Under the pieces are notes generated by a model. It did not search any database. It saw only the letters and a list, made by a program, of their open reading frames with translations, and was not told the DNA's origin. Shown in pieces: positions 33,815 to 41,665 of a stretch of DNA of 64,000 nt. The DNA is taken from positions 1-64,000 of the forward strand of contig NZ_JAKKFD010000001.1 in NCBI RefSeq assembly GCF_022229005.1, written 5' to 3'. Every line of letters begins with the position of its first letter. Within the stretch, counting starts at the first letter, position 1. This DNA is from Micromonospora trifolii. GTDB lineage: Bacteria; Actinomycetota; Actinomycetes; Mycobacteriales; Micromonosporaceae. Both the position numbers and the translations under genes were made by a program.

Positions 33815-34981
33815 CTAGCCGCGACGCGCCCAGGTCCAGGCGTACCCCTCGTCTTCGCAGGCGCTGGCTGCGTCGCAGAGATCCAGTGGGCGGAAGGTGT
33901 CGACCATGACGGCCAGTTCGTCGAAGTAGTCCGCGCCGATGGAACGCTCGGCGGCACCCGGCTGGGGGCCGTGGGTGAAACCGGACGGGTGCAGGGAGAT
34001 CGAGCCCTGCTCGATGCCGGAGCCGCGCCGCGCCTCGTAGTTGCCCCCGGTGTAGAAGAGCATCTCGTCGGAGTCGACGTTGTGGTGGTTGTACGGCACT
34101 GGGATCGACTGCGGGTGGTAGTCGACCTTGCGGGGCACGAACGAGCAGATGACGAAGTTGGGCCCCTGGAAGGTCTGGTGCACCGGCGGGGGCTGGTGGA
34201 TGCGGCCGGTGATCGGCTCGAAGTCGTGGATGGAGAACGCCCACGGGTAGAGGTGCCCGTCCCAGCCGACCACGTCGAACGGGTGGTTCGCGTAGACGTA
34301 GCGGGTCCAACCGCGCCGGTGGCGGACCAGCACCTCGACCTCCTCGCCGTCGACCAGCAGCGGGGCTTCGGGGCCGCGGACGTCCCGCTCGCAGTACGGC
34401 GAGTGCTCCAGGAACTGGCCGCGTACGGAGAGGTAGCGCTTGGGCGGGCCGATGTGCCCGGACGCCTCGACGGCGAGCAGCCGGACGGGCTGGTCGCCGG
34501 TGGGCACCAGCCGGTGGATGGTCGAGGTGGGGATGACGACGTAGTCGCCGGCGACCGCGTCCAGCACCCCGAACGGGGACTCGACCCGCAGGGTGCCGGA
34601 CTCGACGTAGAGGCAGTGGTCGCCGGTGGCGTCGCGGAACAGCGGTGAGGGCCGGTCGGCGAGGACGTAGCCGATCCGGACGTCGTCGTTGGCGAGGAGG
34701 TACTGCCGGCCGAGGATGGGGTCGGAACCGCCGGTGTCCAGTTTGTGGGTGCGCAGGTGGCGGGGCTTGAGCGGCAGGTTCGGCGCCCGGGTGAACGCGG
34801 GCGGGGTGAACTCGTCGGCGGCCAGGATCGCCGTGGGCGCGTGCCGGTGGTAGAGCAGGGACGAGTCGGAGGAGAAGCCCTCCTGGCCCATCAGCTCCTC
34901 GGCGTAGAGGCTGCCGTCGGGCTGCCGGAACTGGGTGTGGCGCTTGCGCGGCACCTCGCCGACGCTGCGGTAATACGGCAT
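33815..34981 (-). CDS. hmgA: Homogentisate 1,2-dioxygenase
   Basis: HmgA opens the ring of homogentisate to maleylacetoacetate in tyrosine and phenylalanine breakdown. The 388-residue cupin enzyme shows the C-terminal iron-site region YNHHNVDSDEMLFYTGGNYE (His and Glu ligands) and LHPSGFTHGPQPG (second His), together with HQTFQGPNFVICSFVPRK. It is shorter than mammalian enzymes, as is usual in bacteria. GGGAGG lies 6 bp before the ATG at 34981. It is divergent from the fahA operon, and a perfect 19-bp palindrome in the gap probably controls both directions. Confidence 0.95.
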   Translation of the reverse strand: MPYYRSVGEVPRKRHTQFRQPDGSLYAEELMGQEGFSSDSSLLYHRHAPTAILAADEFTPPAFTRAPNLPLKPRHLRTHKLDTGGSDPILGRQYLLANDDVRIGYVLADRPSPLFRDATGDHCLYVESGTLRVESPFGVLDAVAGDYVVIPTSTIHRLVPTGDQPVRLLAVEASGHIGPPKRYLSVRGQFLEHSPYCERDVRGPEAPLLVDGEEVEVLVRHRRGWTRYVYANHPFDVVGWDGHLYPWAFSIHDFEPITGRIHQPPPVHQTFQGPNFVICSFVPRKVDYHPQSIPVPYNHHNVDSDEMLFYTGGNYEARRGSGIEQGSISLHPSGFTHGPQPGAAERSIGADYFDELAVMVDTFRPLDLCDAASACEDEGYAWTWARRG

Positions 34982-35016
34982 CTCGCCTCCCGATAGTTCC
35001 CGTTCACCGGCCGAAG

Positions 35017-35035
35017 GCGTCCGATAATCGGACGC
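35017..35035. promoter_or_regulatory. Perfect 19-bp palindromic operator between hmgA and the fahA operon
   Basis: GCGTCCGATAATCGGACGC has 8-bp arms and a TAA centre. It lies 36 bp from the hmgA start and 40 bp from the divergent start at 35076, and would cover the -35 regions of both promoters. The regulator is unknown; I found no second copy in the window. Confidence 0.7.
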
Positions 35036-35075
35036 TGTTGTCCGTTCCTCGTAGCGTCCCGTACATTCTTGTTCC

Positions 35076-35945
35076 GTGTCAACGCAGGTGCCAGCACTCC
35101 TCCACGGCCTGGTGGACGACGCCGCCGTCTTCCCACCGGGCAGCGCCGCGCTGCACGACGCCCTGGCCGCCCACCGCCAGCACCGCGCCGCCTGGTACGC
35201 CGACCTGGTCGGTCCGCTGCTGATCCCCGCCTCGGACGTGGCCGCCGGTGAGCTGAGCGGTCTCGTCGACCCGGGCGAGGGCCTGGTGGTCGGCGTGATC
35301 GGTGACACCGGGATCGGGAACCTGCCGTTCGCGCTGTCGTTCCTCGCCCCCGACGGCGTCACCGCGCGTCAGGTCGAGGTGGCGGTCGCCAAGCGTGGCG
35401 AGGACCCGCTGCCCGGCATCGCCGAGTTGCTGCGGCTGACCGACGAGCTGCCGGGCGTGGAAACCGTCTACGCCGAACTGCCGCTGACCTTCGGGCTGAT
35501 GGGCGCACTGGACGCGCTCGTCGCCGCGCGGGCCGACGGGGCGCCGATCGCGGCCAAGTTCCGCACCGGCGGGCTGGCCGCCGAACTCTTCCCCACCCCG
35601 ACCGAGCTGGCCACCGTGATCTGCGCCTGCCGGGACCGGGGCCTGCCGTTCAAACTCACCGCCGGGCTGCACCAGGCGATCCGACACCTGGACCCGGAGA
35701 CCGGGTTCACCCACCACGGCTACGCCAACGTGCTGGCCGCGACCCTGGCCGCCGCCGACGGTGACGGTGTGCGCTCGGTCGCCGAGCTGCTGACAGTTGT
35801 CGACCCGCGTCCCCTGGTGCAGCGCACGACGGCACGGCTGGACGGGCCTCGCCCCCTGTGGGTGGGCTTCGGCTCGTGCAGCATCCTGGAACCACTGACC
35901 GATCTGATCCGGCTTGGGCTGGTGAACGGGGGCTACGACGCATGA
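35076..35945 (+). CDS. Conserved-looking protein of unknown function coupled to fahA
   Basis: I do not recognise this 289-residue protein. It starts VPALLHGLVDDAAVFPPG and contains successive beta-strand/loop segments (VVGVIGDTGIG, VETVYAELPL, IAAKFRTGG, PFKLTAGLHQAIRH, PLWVGFGSCSI) that look like an alternating alpha/beta, possibly TIM-barrel, enzyme. Its TGA overlaps the ATG of fahA (ATGA), and it is divergent from hmgA under the same palindrome. Between homogentisate dioxygenase and fumarylacetoacetase one step is needed, maleylacetoacetate isomerisation, and no zeta-class glutathione transferase or DinB-type isomerase is in the window. This gene is a candidate for that step or an accessory role (inference). 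A -10-like TACATT lies 8 bp before the GTG. Confidence 0.65.
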   Translation: MSTQVPALLHGLVDDAAVFPPGSAALHDALAAHRQHRAAWYADLVGPLLIPASDVAAGELSGLVDPGEGLVVGVIGDTGIGNLPFALSFLAPDGVTARQVEVAVAKRGEDPLPGIAELLRLTDELPGVETVYAELPLTFGLMGALDALVAARADGAPIAAKFRTGGLAAELFPTPTELATVICACRDRGLPFKLTAGLHQAIRHLDPETGFTHHGYANVLAATLAAADGDGVRSVAELLTVVDPRPLVQRTTARLDGPRPLWVGFGSCSILEPLTDLIRLGLVNGGYDA

Positions 35946-37138
35946 CCTGGGTGACCGGCGCCGACGGTTCGCCGTACGGGGTGACGAACCTGCCGTACGG
36001 GGTGTTCCGGCGAAACGGGGGTCCGTCGCGGATCGGCGTACGGATCGGGTCCTGGGTCTTCGACCTCGCGGCGGCGGAGGCCGCCGAGCTGGTGCTGGCC
36101 GCCGGCACGCTGTGCCGGCCCGTGCTCAACGACTTCATGGCCCTGGGTCGTCCGCAATGGACGGCGGTGCGGCAGCGGCTCACCGAGCTGCTGACCGACC
36201 CGGCGCACCGGGCCGCGGTGGAGCCGCTGCTGGTGCCCCTCGCCGACGTGGAGCTGCTGCTCCCCATCGAGGTGGCCGACTACGTCGACTTCTACTCTTC
36301 TGAACACCACGCGGCGAACGTCGGGCAGATCTTCCGCCCCGGCCAGCCGCCGCTGCTGCCCAACTGGAAGCACCTGCCGATCGGCTACCACGGGCGGGCC
36401 GGCACGGTGGTCGTCTCCGGCACGCCGGTGACCCGGCCGACCGGGCAGCGGGCCTCCGCCGAGGGCCCGGTCACCGGCCCATCGGTACGCCTCGACATCG
36501 AGGCCGAGGTCGGCTTCGTGGTGGGTGTACCCAGCGCGTTGGGCGATCGGGTCTCCGTTGACGACTTCGCCGAGCACGTCTTCGGGGTGGTGCTGGTCAA
36601 CGACTGGTCGGCCCGGGACATTCAGGCCTGGGAGTACCAGCCGCTCGGCCCGTTCCTCGGCAAGTCGTTCGCCACCTCGGTCTCGGCCTGGGTGACGCCG
36701 CTGGACGCCCTCTCCGACGCCTTCGTACCGGCTCCCGACCAGGACCCGCCGGTGGTGGACTACCTGCGGGACGTGCCGCACCTGGGCCTGGACCTGCGTC
36801 TGGCGGTCGAGTGGAACGGCGACCAGGTCAGCGAGCCCCCGTTCGCCACCATGTACTGGACCCCCGCGCAGCAGTTGGCGCACCTCACCGTCAACGGGGC
36901 TTCACTGCGTACCGGCGACCTGTACGCCTCCGGGACCGTCTCCGGCCCGGACCGCGGGCAGGTCGGGTCCTTCCTGGAACTGAGCTGGGGCGGGGCCGAG
37001 CCGGTCAAGGTGGGCGACGAGAGCCGTACCTTCCTCAACGACGGCGACACGGTGACCATCACTGCCACCGCCCCCGGCCCGGACGGCACCACCATCGCCC
37101 TCGGTGAGGTATCCGGCACGGTTCGTCCGGCCCGCTGA
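35942..37138 (+). CDS. fahA: Fumarylacetoacetase
   Basis: FahA hydrolyses fumarylacetoacetate to fumarate and acetoacetate, the last step of tyrosine catabolism. The 398-residue protein has the SH3-like N-domain and the FAH fold with metal ligands in DFYSSEHHAANVG, the pair in EAEVGFVVG, and Asp in VLVNDWSARDIQAWEY; WKHLPIGYHGRAGTVV and GPFLGKSFATSVSAWV are further signatures. It matches the full-length eukaryote-like FAH. It starts inside the stop of the preceding gene. Fumarate from this step can enter the TCA cycle via either of the two fumarases encoded 11-16 kb downstream. A palindromic hairpin follows. Confidence 0.96.
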   Translation: MTWVTGADGSPYGVTNLPYGVFRRNGGPSRIGVRIGSWVFDLAAAEAAELVLAAGTLCRPVLNDFMALGRPQWTAVRQRLTELLTDPAHRAAVEPLLVPLADVELLLPIEVADYVDFYSSEHHAANVGQIFRPGQPPLLPNWKHLPIGYHGRAGTVVVSGTPVTRPTGQRASAEGPVTGPSVRLDIEAEVGFVVGVPSALGDRVSVDDFAEHVFGVVLVNDWSARDIQAWEYQPLGPFLGKSFATSVSAWVTPLDALSDAFVPAPDQDPPVVDYLRDVPHLGLDLRLAVEWNGDQVSEPPFATMYWTPAQQLAHLTVNGASLRTGDLYASGTVSGPDRGQVGSFLELSWGGAEPVKVGDESRTFLNDGDTVTITATAPGPDGTTIALGEVSGTVRPAR

Positions 37139-37170
37139 GCGGGCACCCGCCATTCGTCTCGTCCACGGGA

Positions 37171-37201
37171 CTCTTGATCGCACAGCGGGTGCGATCAAGA
37201 G
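37171..37201 (+). terminator. Hairpin after fahA
   Basis: A perfect 13-bp stem (CTCTTGATCGCAC with GTGCGATCAAGAG) and a 5-nt loop lies 32 bp after fahA. No T-run follows, so it is a probable terminator or a palindromic repeat. Confidence 0.6.
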
Positions 37202-37306
37202 CCCTCGTTGCGCCGTTGGTCACGCGGATCAAGTCGTCCCACACGGGCCGGGCCCACGCCCCGGCCGCAGGGGTGGGGCATCCCGACGCACACGGAGGTA
37301 ACGACG

Positions 37307-37516
37307 ATGCACGATCTTGCGGGCGCGGTCTGGCGTACCAGCAGCCGCTCAAACGACCAGGGGCTCTGCGTGGAAGTGGCGGACAACCTGGTCGACGTCC
37401 ACGGTCTGGTCGGAGTCCGCGACTCCAAGGACCAGTCCGGTCCCACACTCGCGGTCAGCCCGCCGGGGTGGACAGCGTTCATTGGCGCGATTCGGGCCGG
37501 TCGCTTCGAGCACTGA
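37307..37516 (+). CDS. Orphan DUF397 small protein
   Basis: The 69-residue protein has the DUF397 signature WRTSSRSNDQGLCVEVADN followed by VGVRDSKDQSGP. DUF397 proteins normally sit directly behind an XRE/DUF5753 regulator (WhiJ-like) and probably act with it, but no such partner is adjacent here; the nearest pair lies at 55.3-56.2 kb. A GGAGGT ribosome binding site lies 7 bp before the ATG at 37307. It may interact with a distant XRE protein. Confidence 0.88.
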   Translation: MHDLAGAVWRTSSRSNDQGLCVEVADNLVDVHGLVGVRDSKDQSGPTLAVSPPGWTAFIGAIRAGRFEH

Positions 37517-37660
37517 CCGGCGCTTCGGCGCTGGTCGACGACGACTGGTGCCGGAGCGACCGCCCAATCGGACAGCGTGGCCCCCGGGTGGTGGAAATTC
37601 CGTCCCGGGGGCCCCGTCCGGCCCTCACTCCGCGTACCGTCGGGGACACGGGAGGGTGGC

Positions 37661-38143
37661 ATGTCGACGGTGGCGATTACCGGGATCATCGAGGCGCACG
37701 CTGTCGACGTCTGGCGTCTGCTGACCGACCTGCCCGGCCGCGCGGCCCGGCTGACCGCAGCCGGCCCGATCGAGGTGCTCACGCCGGGGTCGTTCGGTCC
37801 GGGCACCTCGTGGCGCGAGGAACGGGTCCAGCCGGGCGGCGGCACGCTGACCGAAGAGTTCCTGGTGGTCGAGGCGCTCGCACCGCAGCGACTGGTGCTC
37901 TGTTCCTCCGGCACCGGCGCGGACTACCGGATCACCTGGAGCCTGCGGCCGGTCCTCCGCCGTCGTCGGGGCTGCACGGCGATCACCGTGACCCACGAGG
38001 CGGTGCCGACCGCTCCGTACGGTCGGGTGGTGGCGCTACTGCTCGGCGGGCTGGCCGCACGGGCGGTCGAGGCGGCGCTCTGGCGTGATCTCGCCGATCT
38101 CGCCGTCGCGGCCGGTGCCACCGGCTCCGTCGAAGCCGCCTGA
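37661..38143 (+). CDS. SRPBCC (START-like/polyketide cyclase) family protein
   Basis: The 160-residue protein begins VAITGIIEAHAVDVWRLLTD, the start of a Bet v1/SRPBCC hydrophobic-ligand-binding fold, and continues with RWE-like FGPGTSWREERV and VVEALAPQRLVLCSSG, then YRITWSLRP. No catalytic residues can be assigned. Such proteins bind or modify hydrophobic ligands, or serve as stress proteins. GGAGGG lies upstream of the ATG at 37661 and a -10-like TACCGT at 37636. It has no clear tie to its neighbours. Confidence 0.75.
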   Translation: MSTVAITGIIEAHAVDVWRLLTDLPGRAARLTAAGPIEVLTPGSFGPGTSWREERVQPGGGTLTEEFLVVEALAPQRLVLCSSGTGADYRITWSLRPVLRRRRGCTAITVTHEAVPTAPYGRVVALLLGGLAARAVEAALWRDLADLAVAAGATGSVEAA

Positions 38144-38224
38144 GCGCCAGGCGGTCAGCTCTCGCCCTGACCTGACCGGGGTCGGCCCCAATCCGCTGGG
38201 TAGGGTGCCGGGCGGAGGTGCGGC

Positions 38225-39481
38225 ATGAGGTTCCCGAGAGGCCGACGGCGGCTCGCGATCGTGGTCGCGGCGCTGCTCGCGACGGCGGCCGTCGTGGTCA
38301 TCGTCCACCGGGTCCTCGCACCGGCAGAGGTGAGCACTGTGGCGCGGGCGGACTATCCGGCCCCGGCCCGACCTGCTGCCGGAGTGATCGGTCGGTTGCC
38401 GGTCGCCCCGTTGATCGTCGACGGGAGACTGCGCGTGTACGCCGCACACCGCCAGGTCTACGCCGACCGGCCGGTCGACGGCCGGTACCGGACCAGCCCG
38501 TACTGGTCGTACCGGCGGTGGCCGGCGGAGCTGACCGGGGTGGTGGCCAGCGGCAGCACTGTGGTCAGCCGCTGGTCCGACGGGCAACTCGTCGCACTCG
38601 ACGCCCGGACCGGCGGGGTGCTCTGGCGAGCCGACGGCCCGGAGCCCGTCGAGACCACGGCGCCGGCGCGTCGTACCTGGGCGGTGGCCGTCTGGGATGC
38701 GTCAGGGCTCCAGCTCACCGACCTTCCCGACGGGCGGATCGTGCTGGTGGTGACCGGCGATGCCCAGGCGCGTGGGGTCGAGCTGAGCGGCGGCCGGGAG
38801 TTGTGGCGGGTCGACCTGCCGGGCCGGTGCCGTAGCGATGTCGGCACCAGCGCCACCGGGCTGCTGATCGGTCTGGACACCTGCGCCGGGGCGGCCACCG
38901 TCGAGTTCCGCGACGCGGCGACGGGCGAGGTACGTGAGCGTTGGCGGCCGCCGGGCGGCCCGGACGGGTTGGTCGTGACGCCGCTCGGCTGTCGTACCGG
39001 CGGGTCGGACTGTCTGGGGCTGCGGACCGCCGGGCCGGGCGACGAGGGCGGTCGGGGCTGGTTGTTGGCTGCCGGTTCGCCGGTCGCCGCTCCCGCGTTG
39101 GACCCGGCCGGCGCCGCGCTGGTCGGTGAGCAGTCCGTCGCCGTGCTCGACGGGGTCGTGGTGGGTCGATCCGCGCGTACGGGCAGTGAGCTGTGGCGGT
39201 CCGCGGGCCTGGGCGCGCCCCGGGTGCTGGCCGGGCAACCTGGCCGGGTGCACCTGCTGACCGAGACGAACGATCTGGTGACGCTGGATCCGGTGACCGG
39301 TAGGCAGTTGTCCCGCTTCGCGCTCAACGTCGGCTCGGACGGAACCGGCTGGGCGCCCGGGGCGGTGACGGCCGAGGGCGGGTTCGTCGCTGTCGAGCGG
39401 CTCCGCAAGCCGGTCGATCCCACCGGCGATGACCGGCGCTACTACTACACCGGGGAGACGGTGATCCTGGCGGCCACCTGA
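38225..39481 (+). CDS. Membrane-anchored PQQ-like beta-propeller protein
   Basis: The 418-residue protein has an N-terminal signal anchor (LAIVVAALLATAAVVVIVH, about 10-28) and an extracellular region of repeated blades with the PQQ/WD-like pattern, for example LVALDARTGGVLWRADG, ARGVELSGGRELWRVDL, VVGRSARTGSELWRSAG and LVTLDPVTGRQLSRF. No quinoprotein cofactor ligands are evident, so it is probably a binding or assembly protein, not a dehydrogenase. A GGAGGT site precedes the ATG at 38225. A related protein is encoded at 46653-48089. Confidence 0.78.
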   Translation: MRFPRGRRRLAIVVAALLATAAVVVIVHRVLAPAEVSTVARADYPAPARPAAGVIGRLPVAPLIVDGRLRVYAAHRQVYADRPVDGRYRTSPYWSYRRWPAELTGVVASGSTVVSRWSDGQLVALDARTGGVLWRADGPEPVETTAPARRTWAVAVWDASGLQLTDLPDGRIVLVVTGDAQARGVELSGGRELWRVDLPGRCRSDVGTSATGLLIGLDTCAGAATVEFRDAATGEVRERWRPPGGPDGLVVTPLGCRTGGSDCLGLRTAGPGDEGGRGWLLAAGSPVAAPALDPAGAALVGEQSVAVLDGVVVGRSARTGSELWRSAGLGAPRVLAGQPGRVHLLTETNDLVTLDPVTGRQLSRFALNVGSDGTGWAPGAVTAEGGFVAVERLRKPVDPTGDDRRYYYTGETVILAAT

Positions 39482-39580
39482 TCGTGGCGTCTTCGACAGC
39501 GGAACACCGAACCGTTCCATTCCCTTTGTCGCAAGGGTACGTTTTTCACGGTTCAGATTTCCGGTGGAAGGGGTCGGCGC

Positions 39581-39943
39581 ATGGCCAGGACAGCAGCCAA
39601 CTACCTCGTGGGGGGCGCGCTCGCCGTCACCGCGAGTCTGGCGTTGGCGGCGTCGCCGGTGCTGGCCGCCGACCCCGCTTCGGCGCGCGGGTTCGGTGCC
39701 GTGCGGGCCGAGCCGTCGGCGGACACCGGCGTCACCTTCGAGATCCTGCCGGCGTCGCCGACCCCGCCCCCGACCCAGCCGCCACCCACGTCCACACCGA
39801 CGGCACCGCCCCAACCCACACCCAGCCACGGCGGTGAGTTGCCGGTCACCGGGACGGGCGGGTCGGCGTTGCTCCTCGCCCTGCTGGGCGCAGCCCTGAT
39901 CGTCGCCGGGTGGTTCGCCGCCCGCCGGAGCCGGCCGAGCTGA
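39581..39943 (+). CDS. Small LPXTG cell-wall-anchored protein
   Basis: The 120-residue protein has a signal peptide (ending ASPVLAAD, about residue 30), a short core of about 25 residues (GFGAVRAEPSADTGVTFEIL), a Pro/Thr-rich stalk and a sortase signal LPVTG followed by a hydrophobic helix (ALLLALLGAALIVAGWF) and a basic tail RRSRPS. It should be covalently linked to peptidoglycan. The phrase VTFEILP is close to TTFEVLAG in the WxL-like protein encoded 1.5 kb away. It converges with the DUF916 gene. Together the three resemble the small LPXTG, DUF916 and WxL proteins of Firmicutes csc clusters. Confidence 0.85.
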   Translation: MARTAANYLVGGALAVTASLALAASPVLAADPASARGFGAVRAEPSADTGVTFEILPASPTPPPTQPPPTSTPTAPPQPTPSHGGELPVTGTGGSALLLALLGAALIVAGWFAARRSRPS

Positions 39944-40010
39944 CGGGCCGGCCAGAGCAGGCCACGCTGACAGGCCGGCCAGAGCAGGCCACGCTGACAG
40001 GCCGGGCCAG
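39940..40010 (+). repeat. 27-bp tandem repeat starting at the LPXTG gene stop
   Basis: Two copies of a 27-bp unit start at 39940 and 39967, with a partial third from 39994. Each unit begins CTGAC, so the stop codon itself is part of the repeat and is duplicated in frame. The GGCCGGCC content may also form hairpins between the convergent genes. Confidence 0.8.
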
Positions 40011-40037
40011 GGCCGGTGGTCAGGCTGCCCCGCGCGA

Positions 40038-41099
40038 TCAACGGCCGACCGAGGTGCGCTCCCTCGGGCGGCTGGTGGGAGGTCGGGGCCGACCGGAACG
40101 GCGAGCCAGGATGGCGAGGCCGACGACCAGCAGCAGGCCCACGACGGCCGCCGCCACTGTCCACCCGGAGAGGATCCGGGAGACGACACTGCCGCGTTTC
40201 CCGACCTGGCCGGCGTCGGGGAACGTGACCTGCGCGGTGATGCTCCGCTTCACCAGGCCGCTTTCCAGGTTCACCTCCGCCTTCCAGGGGCCGTTCGGCA
40301 ACGTGGCCGGGAGTCGGGCGATGACCTGCCCGGAGGCGCCCGGCGCCAGCGTGACGCCCTGCCCGACCGGAAACGGGCCAGCCTGGCTGCCGGCCGGACC
40401 ATCGCTCAGGGCGACAGCGCCGGTGAGGTCGATGGCACGGCCTCCGGTGTTGGTGACCTGGACGGTCAGCGACGGCTCGCCCTCGGGGCTGCGGGCCGGG
40501 CGTACCTCGCCGATCGAGAAGTCGGAGGCGGGTTCGCCACCGGGCCCGATGTCGAGGTACATCCGGACTCCGACCCGGTGGACCTGCGTGATCTCGCCGC
40601 CGGCCCGGGGGGTTGAGGCGGTGGATGCCCAGACCACCCCGTACCGCTCACCCCGGGAGGCGGTCGGCGGCACGGTGATGGTCGCTCGGACCCGGGTCTC
40701 GCCCCACGGTCCCAGCTCGACCGAGCGCTCGTCGAGGGTGACCCAGGAGGTCAGCTCGTTCTCGGCGCGACCCTCCCCGAAGCGGAACGCCGCGTCCGTG
40801 AGGGTCGCGGCCGCCGGGTACACGTCGACCCGACGGGTCTGGTCGGTGCGGTTGACGATCAGCAGTTGCCGCTTGATGGTGGTGCCCGGCGGTAGGTGGT
40901 CGACGATGTAGCGCAGCGCCCGGGGGTCGGTGCGGCGCTCGGTCGGGGCTTCCAGCAAACGGATCCCGATGGTGCCGTCGTCCGATCCCGCTTCCGGTTC
41001 GACCGCGCCGGCCCGGGTCGACAGACCCGGACCGGCGAGGCAGAACAGGGCGAGGGCGACCGCGATGGTCGACCGCCACCGGCGGCTACGCCACCGAAT
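40038..41099 (-). CDS. DUF916-type (WxL-interacting-like) membrane-anchored surface protein
   Basis: The mature part (about 320 residues) resembles DUF916 proteins: YIVDHLPPGTTIKRQLLIVNRT at the start of the first Ig-like domain, ATITVPPTASRGERYGVVWAS near its end, then a second domain (VQVTNTGGRAIDLTGAVAL) and a C-terminal membrane helix (WTVAAAVVGLLLVVGLAIL) with a basic tail. A textbook signal peptide (RWRSRRWRS, then TIAVALALFCLAGPGL, then STRAGA) lies upstream in the same frame, but that stretch has no ATG, GTG or TTG before an in-frame stop. The only plausible start there is ATT at 41099-41097, used here; the first TTG is far inside (40961). It overlaps the 3' end of the WxL-like gene by 14 bp. 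Confidence 0.7.
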   Translation of the reverse strand: MRWRSRRWRSTIAVALALFCLAGPGLSTRAGAVEPEAGSDDGTIGIRLLEAPTERRTDPRALRYIVDHLPPGTTIKRQLLIVNRTDQTRRVDVYPAAATLTDAAFRFGEGRAENELTSWVTLDERSVELGPWGETRVRATITVPPTASRGERYGVVWASTASTPRAGGEITQVHRVGVRMYLDIGPGGEPASDFSIGEVRPARSPEGEPSLTVQVTNTGGRAIDLTGAVALSDGPAGSQAGPFPVGQGVTLAPGASGQVIARLPATLPNGPWKAEVNLESGLVKRSITAQVTFPDAGQVGKRGSVVSRILSGWTVAAAVVGLLLVVGLAILARRSGRPRPPTSRPRERTSVGR

Positions 41100-41640
41100 G
41101 TGTCACCGTGCCGGTGTAGACGCCCGCGATGCTGTCCAGCGGGACGTTGACGTCGAGGGTGGGGTTCCAGCTGGCGGTGTTGCCGCCGGTGCCGCCGCTG
41201 TGAGTGAACGCGGTGAGCGGGGTGACGCTGGAGAGCGGTTGGGCGTCACCGGCGGTGGCCTGCCCCGGCGTGAAGGTGCCGTTGCCGGTGGTCGCCGTCG
41301 CCGGGCCGGACCAGTAGTCGATCTCCTCGGGGAGGACCGTCTCGGGCGGTGAGCCGCCGCCGGTCTGGAAGACACTTGCGGTCACCGAGGCGACCCAGGA
41401 GGCGTCGGAGGCGCCTCGGGAGTCGGTGACCGTCACCACGCCGAGCTGGCCGGTGATGACGCCACCAGGGGCACCGTCACCGAGGTCGGCGGCGGTCGGC
41501 GCGACGATGTCGAGGGTGCCGGCGAGCACCTCGAAGGTGGTGTCGGTGGTGTCGGTGGGCGCGGCGGCAGCCGGTGCGGCGAGGAAGCCCACCATCGCCG
41601 CGGCGGCCGCCCCGGCCAGACAGATCTTGGCAGTACGCAC
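41086..41640 (-). CDS. Secreted WxL-like domain protein
   Basis: The 184-residue protein has a signal peptide (MRTAKICLAGAAAAAMVGFL, cleaved near AAAA-PTD). The mature part is one beta-rich domain: TTFEVLAGTLDIVAP, GVVTVTDSRGASDASWVASVTASVF and a C-terminus SWNPTLDVNVPLDSIAGVYTGTVTHSVA cited from 157 on. This is the layout of WxL domains (V-x-D-x-R-G-x-W-x-x-x-V and a final Y-T-x-T-x-x-x-x), though the second W-x-L position reads HSV. WxL domains bind peptidoglycan and DUF916 proteins, and the next gene encodes one. GTG at 41640 follows a leader that can form a 9-bp-stem hairpin. Confidence 0.6.
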   Translation of the reverse strand: MRTAKICLAGAAAAAMVGFLAAPAAAAPTDTTDTTFEVLAGTLDIVAPTAADLGDGAPGGVITGQLGVVTVTDSRGASDASWVASVTASVFQTGGGSPPETVLPEEIDYWSGPATATTGNGTFTPGQATAGDAQPLSSVTPLTAFTHSGGTGGNTASWNPTLDVNVPLDSIAGVYTGTVTHSVA

Positions 41641-41665
41641 AGTGGTTTACCCCGTTCTCGAAGTG

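Noticed and set aside
40648..41079. Alternative start of the DUF916 gene at GTG 41079 in another frame
   Set aside because: That frame translates to an Arg/His/Pro-rich sequence without DUF916 features and would need a frameshift to join the conserved frame.
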